Source: Deinococcus cellulosilyticus NBRC 106333 = KACC 11606
Lineage (GTDB): Bacteria; Deinococcota; Deinococci; Deinococcales; Deinococcaceae
Assembly (NCBI RefSeq): GCF_007990775.1
Contig: NZ_BJXB01000002.1
Coordinates: forward strand, 276,650 to 340,649
Reading direction: 5' to 3'
Length of the DNA stretch: 64,000 nt
This document shows, one piece after another, positions 41,325 through 49,803 of this stretch. Below the pieces are notes generated by a model. The model was not told the DNA's origin, made no database searches, and worked only from the letters and a program-made list of their open reading frames with translations. Positions within the stretch are counted from its first letter, which is position 1; every line of letters begins with the position of its first letter. The translations under genes and the position numbers were made by a program.

Positions 41325-42248
41325 TCACTCTGTTTGCTGCTGGGTTTCGTCCAGCAGGTTGTTGCACTCAAAGGCCGTGTCTGGATTGTAGGCCATGTAC
41401 GCCTGCCGGATGTCCTCAGCAATGCGCTGGGCCACAGTGTGGCTTTGCTGGTTGCTCTGGTGGGCCAGAAAGCTGTACACCGCCACCTTGTAAGGCTGGA
41501 TCTGGCTTTCGAGCAGCCAGTTCATGGTTTCCTCGGTGTTCATGGCACTGAAATCCATGCTCTGCCAGTCACCGTAAGTGGTCTTGCCTTCAAAGAGCAG
41601 GGTGGGCTGAAAGTTTTTGTATTCGTAAACTTCATATTTGCTGGCCCGCCTGAAATCCTGCAGGGGAATGACCGCTTCAGTGTCCTGATCGTCGATCATG
41701 ATTCTGCTGAGGGTCTGGTCGTCCTGATCTTTGAGTTGCAGCATCATGGGGCCGTGATCTGGCAGGTTGAGCGGGATCATCACCTCCCTGAAGGGATACT
41801 GGCTGGGCACGACCACATCTGTGCTGATGTCATAGCAGGTGGTGGTGGAGATGGCTTTCGATGAGCCAGAAACGGTGACCGCATCATCAGAGGGCAGGAA
41901 GAACCGGGTGACGCCCTCAAAATAATTGGCCACAGCTTCCCCGAAGGAAGGCGAGGGGGCCCAGACCTTTTCACATCCCGAGTCCGGGAACATGGATTTG
42001 GAGAGTTTCTTTTTGTTGTCCACAAAGAGGTCGTAGCGGATGGAACCTTTCTCCACACAGACCTGCGATCCTCTGGTCAGGGTCAGGGTCTGCTTGCCTG
42101 TGTAATTTTTGATGGTGTTGTTGGGCAGGATGATCTTGTAGCGGGTGTTGCTGGATTTGGGGGTCACCACCAGACGCACATTCTGAGCAGCAGCACCCCC
42201 CATACACAGCAGGGCAATGAGCATCAGGGATCGGGGGTGGATGTTCAT
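41325..42248 (-). CDS. Exported protein of unknown function in the CHASE2 operon
   Basis: The 307-residue protein has a cleavable signal peptide (MNIHPRSLMLIALLCMGGAAA), so it is exported. The mature N-terminal part (about 22-150) is beta-rich, with two cysteines near 62 and 90; the C-terminal part (about 225-307) is helical and Gln-rich. I recognise no family. Its ATG overlaps the stop of the CHASE2 gene by 4 nt (ATGA), so the two products are made together and may act together in the envelope. Confidence 0.7.
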   Translation of the reverse strand: MNIHPRSLMLIALLCMGGAAAQNVRLVVTPKSSNTRYKIILPNNTIKNYTGKQTLTLTRGSQVCVEKGSIRYDLFVDNKKKLSKSMFPDSGCEKVWAPSPSFGEAVANYFEGVTRFFLPSDDAVTVSGSSKAISTTTCYDISTDVVVPSQYPFREVMIPLNLPDHGPMMLQLKDQDDQTLSRIMIDDQDTEAVIPLQDFRRASKYEVYEYKNFQPTLLFEGKTTYGDWQSMDFSAMNTEETMNWLLESQIQPYKVAVYSFLAHQSNQQSHTVAQRIAEDIRQAYMAYNPDTAFECNNLLDETQQQTE

Positions 42249-43663
42249 GTGGGGACCTCCTCGGTGGGGGCAGGTGAGGGTTCAGGGACAGGCTCGGTTT
42301 CTTCTGTGGACCCAGATGCATCTTCTTCCGGGTTTTTCAGCTTCATGAAGGTTCTCAGCAGGTAGAGGGCCACCAGGGGCAGCGTGTAATCCAGAAAGTA
42401 GCCCTGATGATGCATGATGGCTGCTGCGGGGATCATCAGGAGCATCCAGACCAGCACGATTTCCAGGAAGTCCCCCAGCAGGTTCTTGAGCTTCAGGGTG
42501 CTGTCCACCAGCAAGGTGGCGGCCAGTTGCAGGATGAACAGGGTCACGGCCCCGAACACCACAATCCACACCCCAGAGACTGCTTTGCCGAAGTGGTTGT
42601 AGCTCAGCAGGTTCATCAGGCTGGTGAGGTGCACCTCCACCCCACTGGTCGGGACTTTCACAAAAGGGCTGATGGGGGTGTAATAGTTGTCTCCGCTGTT
42701 CCTGTCCGTGCGACCAATCACCACCAGACCAGAATCAAAGATGTGCTGGTCGCCGGGGTGCTGCAGGATTTCGTTGGCTTTGCGAACTTCCAGACCATCC
42801 CAGTACTGCAGTTCGGCAGAGCGGTCGATTTTTTTGAAGACCAGGGCATCCACCTCTGTGGGTTCTGCTTTGACCTTCTCCCCTGCCCTGTTGCAGGCCC
42901 GGTTTCCTGCAGTGACCTGCTGGCCCTGACCCACACGGTAAAGGGCCTCTGCCACCGAGGGGTAACCTTCTTTGGTGCCGGCAAGCTGACGGACCATGAA
43001 ACTGCCCTCATCGAGCAGCAGGTCATGGTTCACGAAGCACAGGTTTGGGTAGTCCTGCAGGTTCTGCAAACGGCCATCGAAAACAAAGGTGGTCTGGTTT
43101 TCCCTGCCTTTCTGGTAGGGCAGGAACACCGGAAAAGGTGCGGTCTGGAGGGCCTGCATCAGGGCACGGGAATCCGAGTAGGGATCAGGGTAGGAGAAGT
43201 CCAGGTCAATGAAAACCGCTTTGGGTTTCTCTGGAAAGCGGGTAAGGTTCCCCAGGATGCTGGCCAGGGCATCCCGGTTGAAGTACAGCATCTCACCTGC
43301 GCCACACTTGCCAGGGTCTTTGAATTCACAGTGCTTCTGTCTGGACTGCTGCAATGAGGCCTGCTTCACTGCCTCATCGTCCAGATCGATCAGGAAGACC
43401 TTCTCATCCTGCCTTGCAGAAAGGGCCATGCCCGACTGCACAAAGTTGATGGTGTCAAAAGCCTGGTCACTGATGTTGTTCAGTGAGCTTGCCAGCAGGG
43501 TCACGGGTGTGAAGTTCTTTCCAGGTCCATCTGCAAAAGCCACAAAGAGGGCCAGAACCGCTGAGATGACCACCACCAGCAGGGTGTTCAGGGCACTGTC
43601 TTTGACCTGAGCGTGGTGGTTGGTCCAGAACCGAACGAAAAAGCTTTTGACCCGGGTCAGCAC
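42245..43663 (-). CDS. CHASE2-domain membrane protein
   Basis: The 472-residue protein has one N-terminal membrane helix (about 25-44), a large extracytoplasmic domain (about 45-355) with CHASE2 features (VFLIDLDDEAVKQ, RFPEKPKAVFIDLDFSYPDPYSD, VVIGRTDRNSGDNYYTPIS, TSGVEVHLTSLMNLLSYN), three C-terminal helices (about 365-435) and a Pro/Glu-rich cytoplasmic tail. CHASE2 is an extracellular sensor domain usually fused to a kinase, cyclase or FHA output; here no output domain follows. The start is GTG 43663 with GAGGAG upstream. It is coupled to the exported protein gene after it. Confidence 0.8.
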   Translation of the reverse strand: MLTRVKSFFVRFWTNHHAQVKDSALNTLLVVVISAVLALFVAFADGPGKNFTPVTLLASSLNNISDQAFDTINFVQSGMALSARQDEKVFLIDLDDEAVKQASLQQSRQKHCEFKDPGKCGAGEMLYFNRDALASILGNLTRFPEKPKAVFIDLDFSYPDPYSDSRALMQALQTAPFPVFLPYQKGRENQTTFVFDGRLQNLQDYPNLCFVNHDLLLDEGSFMVRQLAGTKEGYPSVAEALYRVGQGQQVTAGNRACNRAGEKVKAEPTEVDALVFKKIDRSAELQYWDGLEVRKANEILQHPGDQHIFDSGLVVIGRTDRNSGDNYYTPISPFVKVPTSGVEVHLTSLMNLLSYNHFGKAVSGVWIVVFGAVTLFILQLAATLLVDSTLKLKNLLGDFLEIVLVWMLLMIPAAAIMHHQGYFLDYTLPLVALYLLRTFMKLKNPEEDASGSTEETEPVPEPSPAPTEEVPT

Positions 43664-43806
43664 ATGGGGCTCCTCGTGTGATGTGTTACAGCTTTCATCA
43701 TAGCGATCAGAAGCTGAAACAGTTCTGCTGTCATCACATCGGGATCTGAAGCATGCTCACGTCAGGACGATGCAACAGGCCGCCCTGACCACCTGTGCTT
43801 CAGGGT

Positions 43807-44778
43807 TTACGGTTTGACTTTGATTTCCTTGACCTGCTGGGCATTTTGCAGGGGAACGGTTCTTTCCATGAAAATCTCCACAGCACGGGTCACCAGGCGT
43901 TCAGAGAATCCTGAAACGAGGGCGAGTGCCAGCAGCACATCGTAGGTGAGCTTGCTCTGGTCGATGATCCCTGCCCCAAGCACCGTGAACAGGGCAATGC
44001 TGGACAGGCCCGCAAGAGCAAACCGCGCAAAGGTGAGGGTGTATTCGGAGATCTCACTGGGGATGGTGTTGGAGCGCACCTGCTTGAAGGAACTGACAAA
44101 ACCGCTGATGGCTGCCCCAATCCAGCTGAGCAGCAGCACAATCAGCCATTGCAGTTTCGGCTGGGTGAGGGGATAAACCTGTGAGGTGGTGAAGGCTTTG
44201 ATGTCTGGCCCCAGCAAAACCCACGCCAGAACGGCCCCAGTGGTGTACAGGGAGAGCAATTGCAATCTGCGGTTCTGCAGGTGCAGCACATGGTAGACAC
44301 TGTTCTGGTAGTCATGCAGCAGTTGCATCACTTCTGCGAGGGCCTGGGGGCTGATGTTCTCCCGCAGTTGATCGCAATCGGTCAGGATGCTGCGGGCAGC
44401 GTCCTTGCGCCAGGGTGAGTTGATCTTGGGATCAGAGATCTCCCGGAGCACCTCTGCAGCTTTGATCTGGATTTCCTCCTGGGTGAAGCCATAGACCAGA
44501 TACCGCTGGGCGGTTTTCAGCAGACGCCAGCCCAGGTCCAGGGCCCGGTGCTGCATGGCCTGCATCACCAGTTCAAGCAGTTCACGGACCTGGGTCTGCC
44601 AGTTGATCGGGCTGGGAACGGCAGGCTGACGGCCTGCCAGGGCCTGAAACTCATGGAGGGTCTGCAGGTAGTTGGCATGCAGCCTGAACTGGCGCGATGA
44701 GCCGCTGAACCGCCAGAGCGGCTGGAAATCACCGGACACAGTCCGGATGGCAGGCGTTTCTTTGAGGACCTCTGTCAC
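43807..44778 (-). CDS. Membrane protein with helical soluble N-domain, unknown function
   Basis: The 323-residue protein has a soluble, mainly helical N-terminal part (about 1-170) and four hydrophobic segments (about 173-192, 208-230, 252-274, 279-298), then a short basic tail. I recognise no family. The start is GTG 44778 with GGAGGG a few nt upstream. It lies 140 nt upstream of the CHASE2 operon in the same direction and could belong to the same functional locus. Confidence 0.65.
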   Translation of the reverse strand: MTEVLKETPAIRTVSGDFQPLWRFSGSSRQFRLHANYLQTLHEFQALAGRQPAVPSPINWQTQVRELLELVMQAMQHRALDLGWRLLKTAQRYLVYGFTQEEIQIKAAEVLREISDPKINSPWRKDAARSILTDCDQLRENISPQALAEVMQLLHDYQNSVYHVLHLQNRRLQLLSLYTTGAVLAWVLLGPDIKAFTTSQVYPLTQPKLQWLIVLLLSWIGAAISGFVSSFKQVRSNTIPSEISEYTLTFARFALAGLSSIALFTVLGAGIIDQSKLTYDVLLALALVSGFSERLVTRAVEIFMERTVPLQNAQQVKEIKVKP

Positions 44779-44863
44779 TGTTCCCTCCAGGCATGAAACT
44801 CTTTGCGTTTTCTGCAGTTTAGAGGTTATTGTGTGTCCAGGATGTGATGGGAGAGATCAGGAA

Positions 44864-44890
44864 AAACCCCTGAAGGTCATTCAGGGGTTT
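44864..44890 (-). terminator. Terminator after hpf
   Basis: AAACCCCTGAA (44864-44874) and TTCAGGGGTTT (44880-44890); on the minus strand followed by TTCC after a T run. Confidence 0.8.
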
Positions 44891-44912
44891 CATGGATGTC
44901 AGGTTGAGAAGG

Positions 44913-45452
44913 TCAGACGTTGGGCTCGATCAGGCCATAGTGACCGTCTTTGCGGCGGTAAACCACAGCCACATGACTGGTCTGGCTGTTGAGGAACACG
45001 TAGAAGTCGTGGTCCAGGGCCTCCATCTGCACAGCAGCGTCCTCTGGGCTCATGGGACGCATTTCAAAGCGCTTGGAGCGCACAATTTCGGGGTTCTGGA
45101 ATTCTTCTTCTTCGTGGGGCACCACGTCTGCGGGGACGGTCTCGTGGCGGCGTTTCAGCAGTTTGGTTTTGAATTTGCGCAGCTGGCGTTCGAGCACATC
45201 CACCACGCGGTCCACGGCAGCATACATGTCGCTGTTCGACTCCTCGGCACGGATGATCCCGCCGGGAATGTTGATTTGCACTTCAATGCGGTTTCTGCGG
45301 TGGGTGTCCTTGGAGTCACGCGTGCTCATCACCACACGGGCTTCAGTGATGTTCTCATTGAAGCGGTCCAGTCGGTCGAGTTTGCTGCTCACGTAATCGC
45401 GGAGGGCCTCGGTGATTTCAAGGTTACGTCCAGAGATTTTATAGATGTTCAC
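44913..45452 (-). CDS. hpf: Ribosome hibernation promoting factor, long form
   Basis: It pairs 70S ribosomes into inactive 100S dimers in stationary phase. The 179-residue protein has the N-terminal HPF/RaiA domain (MNIYKISGRNLEITEALRDYVSSKLDRLDRF, to about 100) joined by an acidic linker (HEEEEF) to the C-terminal dimerisation domain (EIVRSKRFEMRPMSPEDAAVQMEALDHDFYVFLN), the long-HPF plan. The GTG start at 45452 follows AGGGGTGATC. Confidence 0.95.
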   Translation of the reverse strand: MNIYKISGRNLEITEALRDYVSSKLDRLDRFNENITEARVVMSTRDSKDTHRRNRIEVQINIPGGIIRAEESNSDMYAAVDRVVDVLERQLRKFKTKLLKRRHETVPADVVPHEEEEFQNPEIVRSKRFEMRPMSPEDAAVQMEALDHDFYVFLNSQTSHVAVVYRRKDGHYGLIEPNV

Positions 45453-45684
45453 ACGATCACCCCTCTATGTATAACGCCAAAGCGGCCCGACGCATGTTGT
45501 CCCATACGCCTTTTTCGAGGCTTCACCGCTTTTGGTGTTCATATCTTAACACATCTCCATGAAAACACCAGACCTTTTGTCCCAGTTCACTGAAACGCAG
45601 GAAACAAACGTCCCAAAGCCTGAAAAAATCAACTGGAATCGGCAAGTAGGCAAGAACCCTTACTGTGTGCCCTCATGAATTTGT

Positions 45685-45690
45685 TAGATT
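45685..45690 (+). promoter_or_regulatory. -10 box of leaderless amidase gene
   Basis: TAGATT, 6 nt before the ATG at 45697. Confidence 0.5.
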
Positions 45691-45696
45691 GGCCCC

Positions 45697-47064
45697 ATGG
45701 AATCCCCGGACCAGTTGTCTGCCCGCGAACTCTCTGACCTGCTGCGGTCAAACCAGACCACCAGTGTGGACCTCACCCGTCATTTTCTGGAGCGCATCGA
45801 AACCCTCAATGGGGACTTGCATGCCGTCATCAGCACCCATCCAGAAGCGCTGCAGCAGGCAAGCCTTCTCGATGAGGAACGTGCAGCAGGGCATCTGCGT
45901 GGCCCATTGCATGGCATTCCTGTGCTTGTGAAAGACAACATCGATGTGACCAGTGTTCCCTGCACGGCAGGTTCCATTGCCCTGAAAAACCACGTCCCTC
46001 AGGAAGATGCCTTCCTGGTGCAAAGGTTGAAAGCTGCAGGGTGCATCATTCTGGGGAAAACCAACCTGACCGAGTTCGCCAATTTCATGACCATCGACAT
46101 GCCCAACGGGTACAGTTCGCTTGGGGGCCAGACTGTCAACTTTCGGTTGAAAGGCCAAGACACTGGAGGATCAAGTTCGGGCAGTGGGGTGGCGGTGGCT
46201 GCAGGGCTTGCTCCCATGGCCATCGGAACGGAAACCAGTGGCAGCATCATCCATCCGGCCAACCACAGTGGGGTGGTGGGTCTGAAACCCACGGTGGGCA
46301 GCATCTCCAGAAGGGGCGTGATTCCCATCTCGTTCAGTCAGGACACCGCAGGACCCATGACCCGCACGGTGGAAGATGCCGCCATGCTGTATCAGGTGCT
46401 GGCTGCCCATGATCCTGCAGATCCACAGTCCAGGGCTGTTGGTGCTTTTCGTCTGCCTGAAATCCAGCCCGGAATGCGAATCGGGGTTTTTCGGGAAAGC
46501 TTCAAGCTCCTCACTGAAGAGGAAAATGGCTTTCTGGAACAGGCCCTGCAAAAGCTCACAGAGGCTGGAATCGCTCTGGTGGATGTGGAATACCGCCACC
46601 CAGAACTCAGCCACCAGTGGCGCTGGGAAGTGCTGACCCATGAATTCAAAGAGGGCCTGAACAAATACCTTTCCACAGTTACAGAGGGTCCCCGCTCCAT
46701 GACCGAACTGATTGATTTTTACGATGAGCATGCCGAAGAGGGCCTCAGGTATGGTCAGGTTCTGCTGCTGGCCGCCAACAGCACCACGGGCACCCTGAGC
46801 AACCCTGCATACAACCGCTCTCGCAAACTGGACCTCTTGTATTCCAGAGACCTCGGCATCGATGATCTGCTGAGGGAACACCAGCTGGAAGCCCTGATCT
46901 ACCCGAAATGGTATGGCTATGATGTGCCTGCAAAGGCAGGTTACCCCAGCCTGACCGTCCCTGTGGGCTTCAGGGAAGATGGCATGGGTGTGAACCTGAC
47001 CTTCACCAGCACGGCCTGGACAGAGCCACTGCTGCTGTCGCTGGGGTTGCTGCTGGAAAAATAG
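45697..47064 (+). CDS. Amidase, amidase-signature family
   Basis: The 455-residue hydrolase has the amidase-signature triad: Lys79 in PVLVKDNID, the cis-Ser in TGGSSSGSG (157-164) and the nucleophile Ser183 in GTETSGSII. Such enzymes hydrolyse amide bonds in varied substrates; GatA is possible by fold, but GatB/GatC are not adjacent and PYPSLTVP-type C-terminal AGYPSLTVPVGF is general, so a stand-alone amidase is favoured. Leaderless start at 45697; own terminator. Confidence 0.88.
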   Translation: MESPDQLSARELSDLLRSNQTTSVDLTRHFLERIETLNGDLHAVISTHPEALQQASLLDEERAAGHLRGPLHGIPVLVKDNIDVTSVPCTAGSIALKNHVPQEDAFLVQRLKAAGCIILGKTNLTEFANFMTIDMPNGYSSLGGQTVNFRLKGQDTGGSSSGSGVAVAAGLAPMAIGTETSGSIIHPANHSGVVGLKPTVGSISRRGVIPISFSQDTAGPMTRTVEDAAMLYQVLAAHDPADPQSRAVGAFRLPEIQPGMRIGVFRESFKLLTEEENGFLEQALQKLTEAGIALVDVEYRHPELSHQWRWEVLTHEFKEGLNKYLSTVTEGPRSMTELIDFYDEHAEEGLRYGQVLLLAANSTTGTLSNPAYNRSRKLDLLYSRDLGIDDLLREHQLEALIYPKWYGYDVPAKAGYPSLTVPVGFREDGMGVNLTFTSTAWTEPLLLSLGLLLEK

Positions 47065-47068
47065 AAAA

Positions 47069-47092
47069 CGGCGGACGTGTCCGCCGTCTTTT
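47069..47092. terminator. Terminator between the amidase gene and prfC
   Basis: CGGCGGAC (47069-47076), loop GT, GTCCGCCG (47079-47086), then TCTTTTTT. The left flank AAAA gives the convergent prfC transcript a T run as well. Confidence 0.9.
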
Positions 47093-47104
47093 TTGGATGT
47101 GGGT

Positions 47105-48691
47105 TCAGTCCTGAATGACCGTCATGTCTCTGGGCTGGGGCAGGAACTCCAGATCCGGGTACTGCTCGAGTGCGAAATCCAGATCGAAGCGGTTTCTGAA
47201 CAGCATCACCGGGCGTCCCCTGTCGTCTTCGACGTGCTTGGCGAAACGGGCCAGGGCACTGGGTTCACCAGCAAGCCAGCGCACCAGTTTGTAGCTGGAG
47301 TGAATCAGGTCGATGGCGACGTTGTACTCTTCCAGCATGCGGTGCTCGAAGACTTCAAATTGCAGCTGTCCGACCACGCCCAGGATGGGATCTCTGGCTC
47401 CGTCAGTGGGGTAGAAAATCTGCACCACCCCTTCTTCAGAAAGTTGTTCCAGACCCTTGCGGAAGGCTTTGCGCTTGCTGACATCCTTGGGGGACACAGT
47501 GGCAAAGTGCTCTGGGGTGAAACGGGGGAAGTCGGTCAGGCGGATCTTGGGGTTCACGCTGACCACATCACCGATCTGGAAGACACCTGGATTCACCAGA
47601 CCCACGATGTCACCAGGGTAGGCCACTTCGATGCTTTCACGGTCCTGTGCGAACAGGGTGTGGGCTCGGGACAGGCGGATTTCCCTGCCTGTGCGGGTGT
47701 GGGTCACAGCCATGCCACGCTCAAAGGTGCCAGAGGCGACGCGCATGTAGGCGGTGCGGTCCCGGTGCTGCTTGCTCATGTTGGCCTGCAGTTTGAAGAT
47801 AAACCCGGTGAAGCTTTCCTCGGTGGGTTCCAGTGTGCCGAGGGTGGTTTCAATGGCATGCGGAGATGGGGCAAGCTCCACAAGGGCATCCAGGAAGTTT
47901 TCCACCCCGAAGTTGGTGATGGCGCTTCCCCAGAACACGGGGGTCATCTCCCCTTTCAGGAAGAGCTCCATGTCGAAGGGATCAAGCACGCCCTCAACCA
48001 TCTCGACCTGGTCCTGCAGGATCTGCAGGGCGTCACTTCCCAGCAGGCTTTCAAGCTGGGGGTCATTCAGGTCTGCCACCTGCACAGGTGCGCGTTTCTT
48101 GCCGTGCTCGGTGCGCTCGAACAGGAAGACCCGTTTCTGTTGCAGGTCGTACACCCCTTTGAAGTCCGGACCGGAGCCGATGGGCCAGGTCATGGGCACC
48201 ACTTTGATTTTCAGGGTGCTCTCCACCTGCTCCAGAAGCTCGAAGAAGTCCATGGCCGGACGGTCCATCTTGTTCATGAAGGTGATGATGGGGATGTTCT
48301 TGTTGCGGCAGACGGCAAACAGTTTCTCGGTCTGGGCCTGCACACCACGGGCAGCGTCCAGCATCATCAGGGCACTGTCCACGGCCATCAGGGTGCGGTA
48401 GGTGTCCTCACTGAAGTCCTGGTGCCCGGGGGTGTCCAGCAGGTTGATGTGGTAGCCATGGTAGTCAAACACCAGCGCAGAACTGGAAATGGAGATTCCA
48501 CGCTGCTGCTCGATGGTCATCCAGTCGGACTGCGTCTGTTTCTGGTTCTGCTTGGCAGTGACCGAACCTGCGCTCTGGATGGCGCCTCCGTAGAGCAGGA
48601 GTTTTTCGGTCATGGTGGTTTTACCGGCGTCCGGGTGGGAGATGATCGCAAACGTGCGTCTGCGCTGAATTTCATGGGGTAGGGTTGTCAT
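47105..48691 (-). CDS. prfC: Peptide chain release factor 3
   Basis: This GTPase recycles RF1/RF2 from the ribosome. The 528-residue protein has the G1 motif SHPDAGKTTMTEK (K24), the RF3-specific IQSAGSVTAKQNQKQTQSDWMTIEQQRGISISSSA switch region, G3 DTPGHQDF, G4 NKMD, and RF3-specific C-terminal domains (VVGQLQFEVFEHRM). Start at ATG 48691 with GAGGTC upstream. The 47-nt leader contains a terminator-like hairpin (48709-48734). Confidence 0.96.
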   Translation of the reverse strand: MTTLPHEIQRRRTFAIISHPDAGKTTMTEKLLLYGGAIQSAGSVTAKQNQKQTQSDWMTIEQQRGISISSSALVFDYHGYHINLLDTPGHQDFSEDTYRTLMAVDSALMMLDAARGVQAQTEKLFAVCRNKNIPIITFMNKMDRPAMDFFELLEQVESTLKIKVVPMTWPIGSGPDFKGVYDLQQKRVFLFERTEHGKKRAPVQVADLNDPQLESLLGSDALQILQDQVEMVEGVLDPFDMELFLKGEMTPVFWGSAITNFGVENFLDALVELAPSPHAIETTLGTLEPTEESFTGFIFKLQANMSKQHRDRTAYMRVASGTFERGMAVTHTRTGREIRLSRAHTLFAQDRESIEVAYPGDIVGLVNPGVFQIGDVVSVNPKIRLTDFPRFTPEHFATVSPKDVSKRKAFRKGLEQLSEEGVVQIFYPTDGARDPILGVVGQLQFEVFEHRMLEEYNVAIDLIHSSYKLVRWLAGEPSALARFAKHVEDDRGRPVMLFRNRFDLDFALEQYPDLEFLPQPRDMTVIQD

Positions 48692-48708
48692 AGGCTCGAC
48701 CTCTGCAA

Positions 48709-48734
48709 GAAAAAACGCCCGCGAGAAAAGGGCG
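48709..48734 (-). terminator. Terminator-like hairpin in the prfC leader
   Basis: On the minus strand CGCCC, a 9-nt loop, GGGCG and TTTTTTC, lying between the prfC promoter (TATAAT at 48745-48750) and its ATG. It could terminate part of the transcripts before prfC. Confidence 0.55.
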
Positions 48735-48744
48735 ATAACACTTT

Positions 48745-48750
48745 ATTATA
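48745..48750 (-). promoter_or_regulatory. -10 box of prfC
   Basis: TATAAT on the minus strand; start point near 48738, about 47 nt before the ATG. Confidence 0.6.
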
Positions 48751-48835
48751 CCCGATTTCGCAGACCTCAAAATTCTTTGAGTGTCTTCACTATTATCATC
48801 ATGTTACACAACACACTCATGGGTAGGGGGATTCC

Positions 48836-49741
48836 ATGAAGATTGCTGTGCTCTCAGACATTCACGGAAATTTACAGGCCTTTGAGGCTGTGCTGAACGA
48901 TGCAAAAGACGCAGACCAGATCATCTTGCTCGGAGACAACGTGAACTGGGGGATGCATTCACCAGAAGTGCTGCAGCGGATTCAGAGCAAAAATGTACAA
49001 ACCCTCAAAGGAAACCATGAAATCATGTTGCTCGACCACCTGACCGGGCAGGCCCCTGTGGAGGCCTACACCAGTGACAGTTTTGCTCCAGCACGCTTCT
49101 GGGCAGGGCAACTTGCAGGCTGGAAAGAAGTGATCGAGTCCTGGCCCGGGACCCTCACCCTCAGCTTTTCAGGCCTGCCAGACCTGTACTTCTGTCATGC
49201 CAGCCCTCGAAGTGCTTTCGACGAAATTCTCCTCAAATCCGACAGCGAACTGAAAGCCCTGTGTCAGGAGGTGAAAGCCCCCTTCCTTTTTGCAGGCCAC
49301 ACCCACAGGCAAATGCTCAAAAATCTGGGCAGAAAAACCCTGTGCACGGTGGGGTCTGTTGGTTTCCCGGTGGATGGCACCTCTGAAGCCTCTTATGTGA
49401 TGCTGCATGGACAGCAGGGCAAGTGGAACATTGAGTTCAGAAAAACGGTCTACGATCTGGAGGCTTTTCACCACAGTTACCATGAGAGCGGGTTTTTGCA
49501 GCAAACCGGAGTGATCGGCACTCTGATTTATCTGGGAGCATTGCTGGGACGCTCCACCCTGCGTGAATTTGGGCGCTACAGGAACAGACATGCACTGGAA
49601 CGGGCCCTGGACCTGCCCCTGCTGCTGGAGTTTCTGCAACATGAATTGACCCCCAGAGAGATCCACACCCTGATGCAAAACAGGCACACGCCACACGAAG
49701 TCCTGCAGGGCCTCAAACGGGCCAGCAGCATTGTGCTTTGA
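48836..49741 (+). CDS. Calcineurin-type metallophosphoesterase
   Basis: The 301-residue protein has the dinuclear metal site of the family: SDIHGN (D8, H10), LLGDNVNWG (D34), LKGNHEIM, FCHASP and FAGHTHRQM (near residue 156). The YfcE/ApaH-like phosphoesterase domain occupies the first ~200 residues; a C-terminal helical extension of ~90 residues is unusual and of unknown role. The substrate is unknown. GGGGGA precedes the ATG. Confidence 0.85.
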   Translation: MKIAVLSDIHGNLQAFEAVLNDAKDADQIILLGDNVNWGMHSPEVLQRIQSKNVQTLKGNHEIMLLDHLTGQAPVEAYTSDSFAPARFWAGQLAGWKEVIESWPGTLTLSFSGLPDLYFCHASPRSAFDEILLKSDSELKALCQEVKAPFLFAGHTHRQMLKNLGRKTLCTVGSVGFPVDGTSEASYVMLHGQQGKWNIEFRKTVYDLEAFHHSYHESGFLQQTGVIGTLIYLGALLGRSTLREFGRYRNRHALERALDLPLLLEFLQHELTPREIHTLMQNRHTPHEVLQGLKRASSIVL

Positions 49742-49790
49742 GATCCGCTCAATCGTTCACTGATCAACGATGACCTTGACACATGAGGCC

Positions 49791-49796
49791 TATAAT
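49791..49796 (+). promoter_or_regulatory. -10 box of leaderless bshA
   Basis: TATAAT, 7 nt before the GTG at 49804. The upstream in-frame ATG (49783) precedes this box and so cannot be in the transcript. Confidence 0.65.
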
Positions 49797-49803
49797 CGAA
49801 CGC

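Noticed and set aside
49776..49796. TTGACA as -35 of bshA
   Set aside because: The spacer to TATAAT is only 9 bp, too short for a sigma70 promoter; only the -10 box is claimed.
49783..49803. ATG at 49783 as the bshA start
   Set aside because: It lies upstream of the TATAAT box that is 7 nt before GTG 49804, so it would not be transcribed from that promoter, and BshA homology starts at the GTG.
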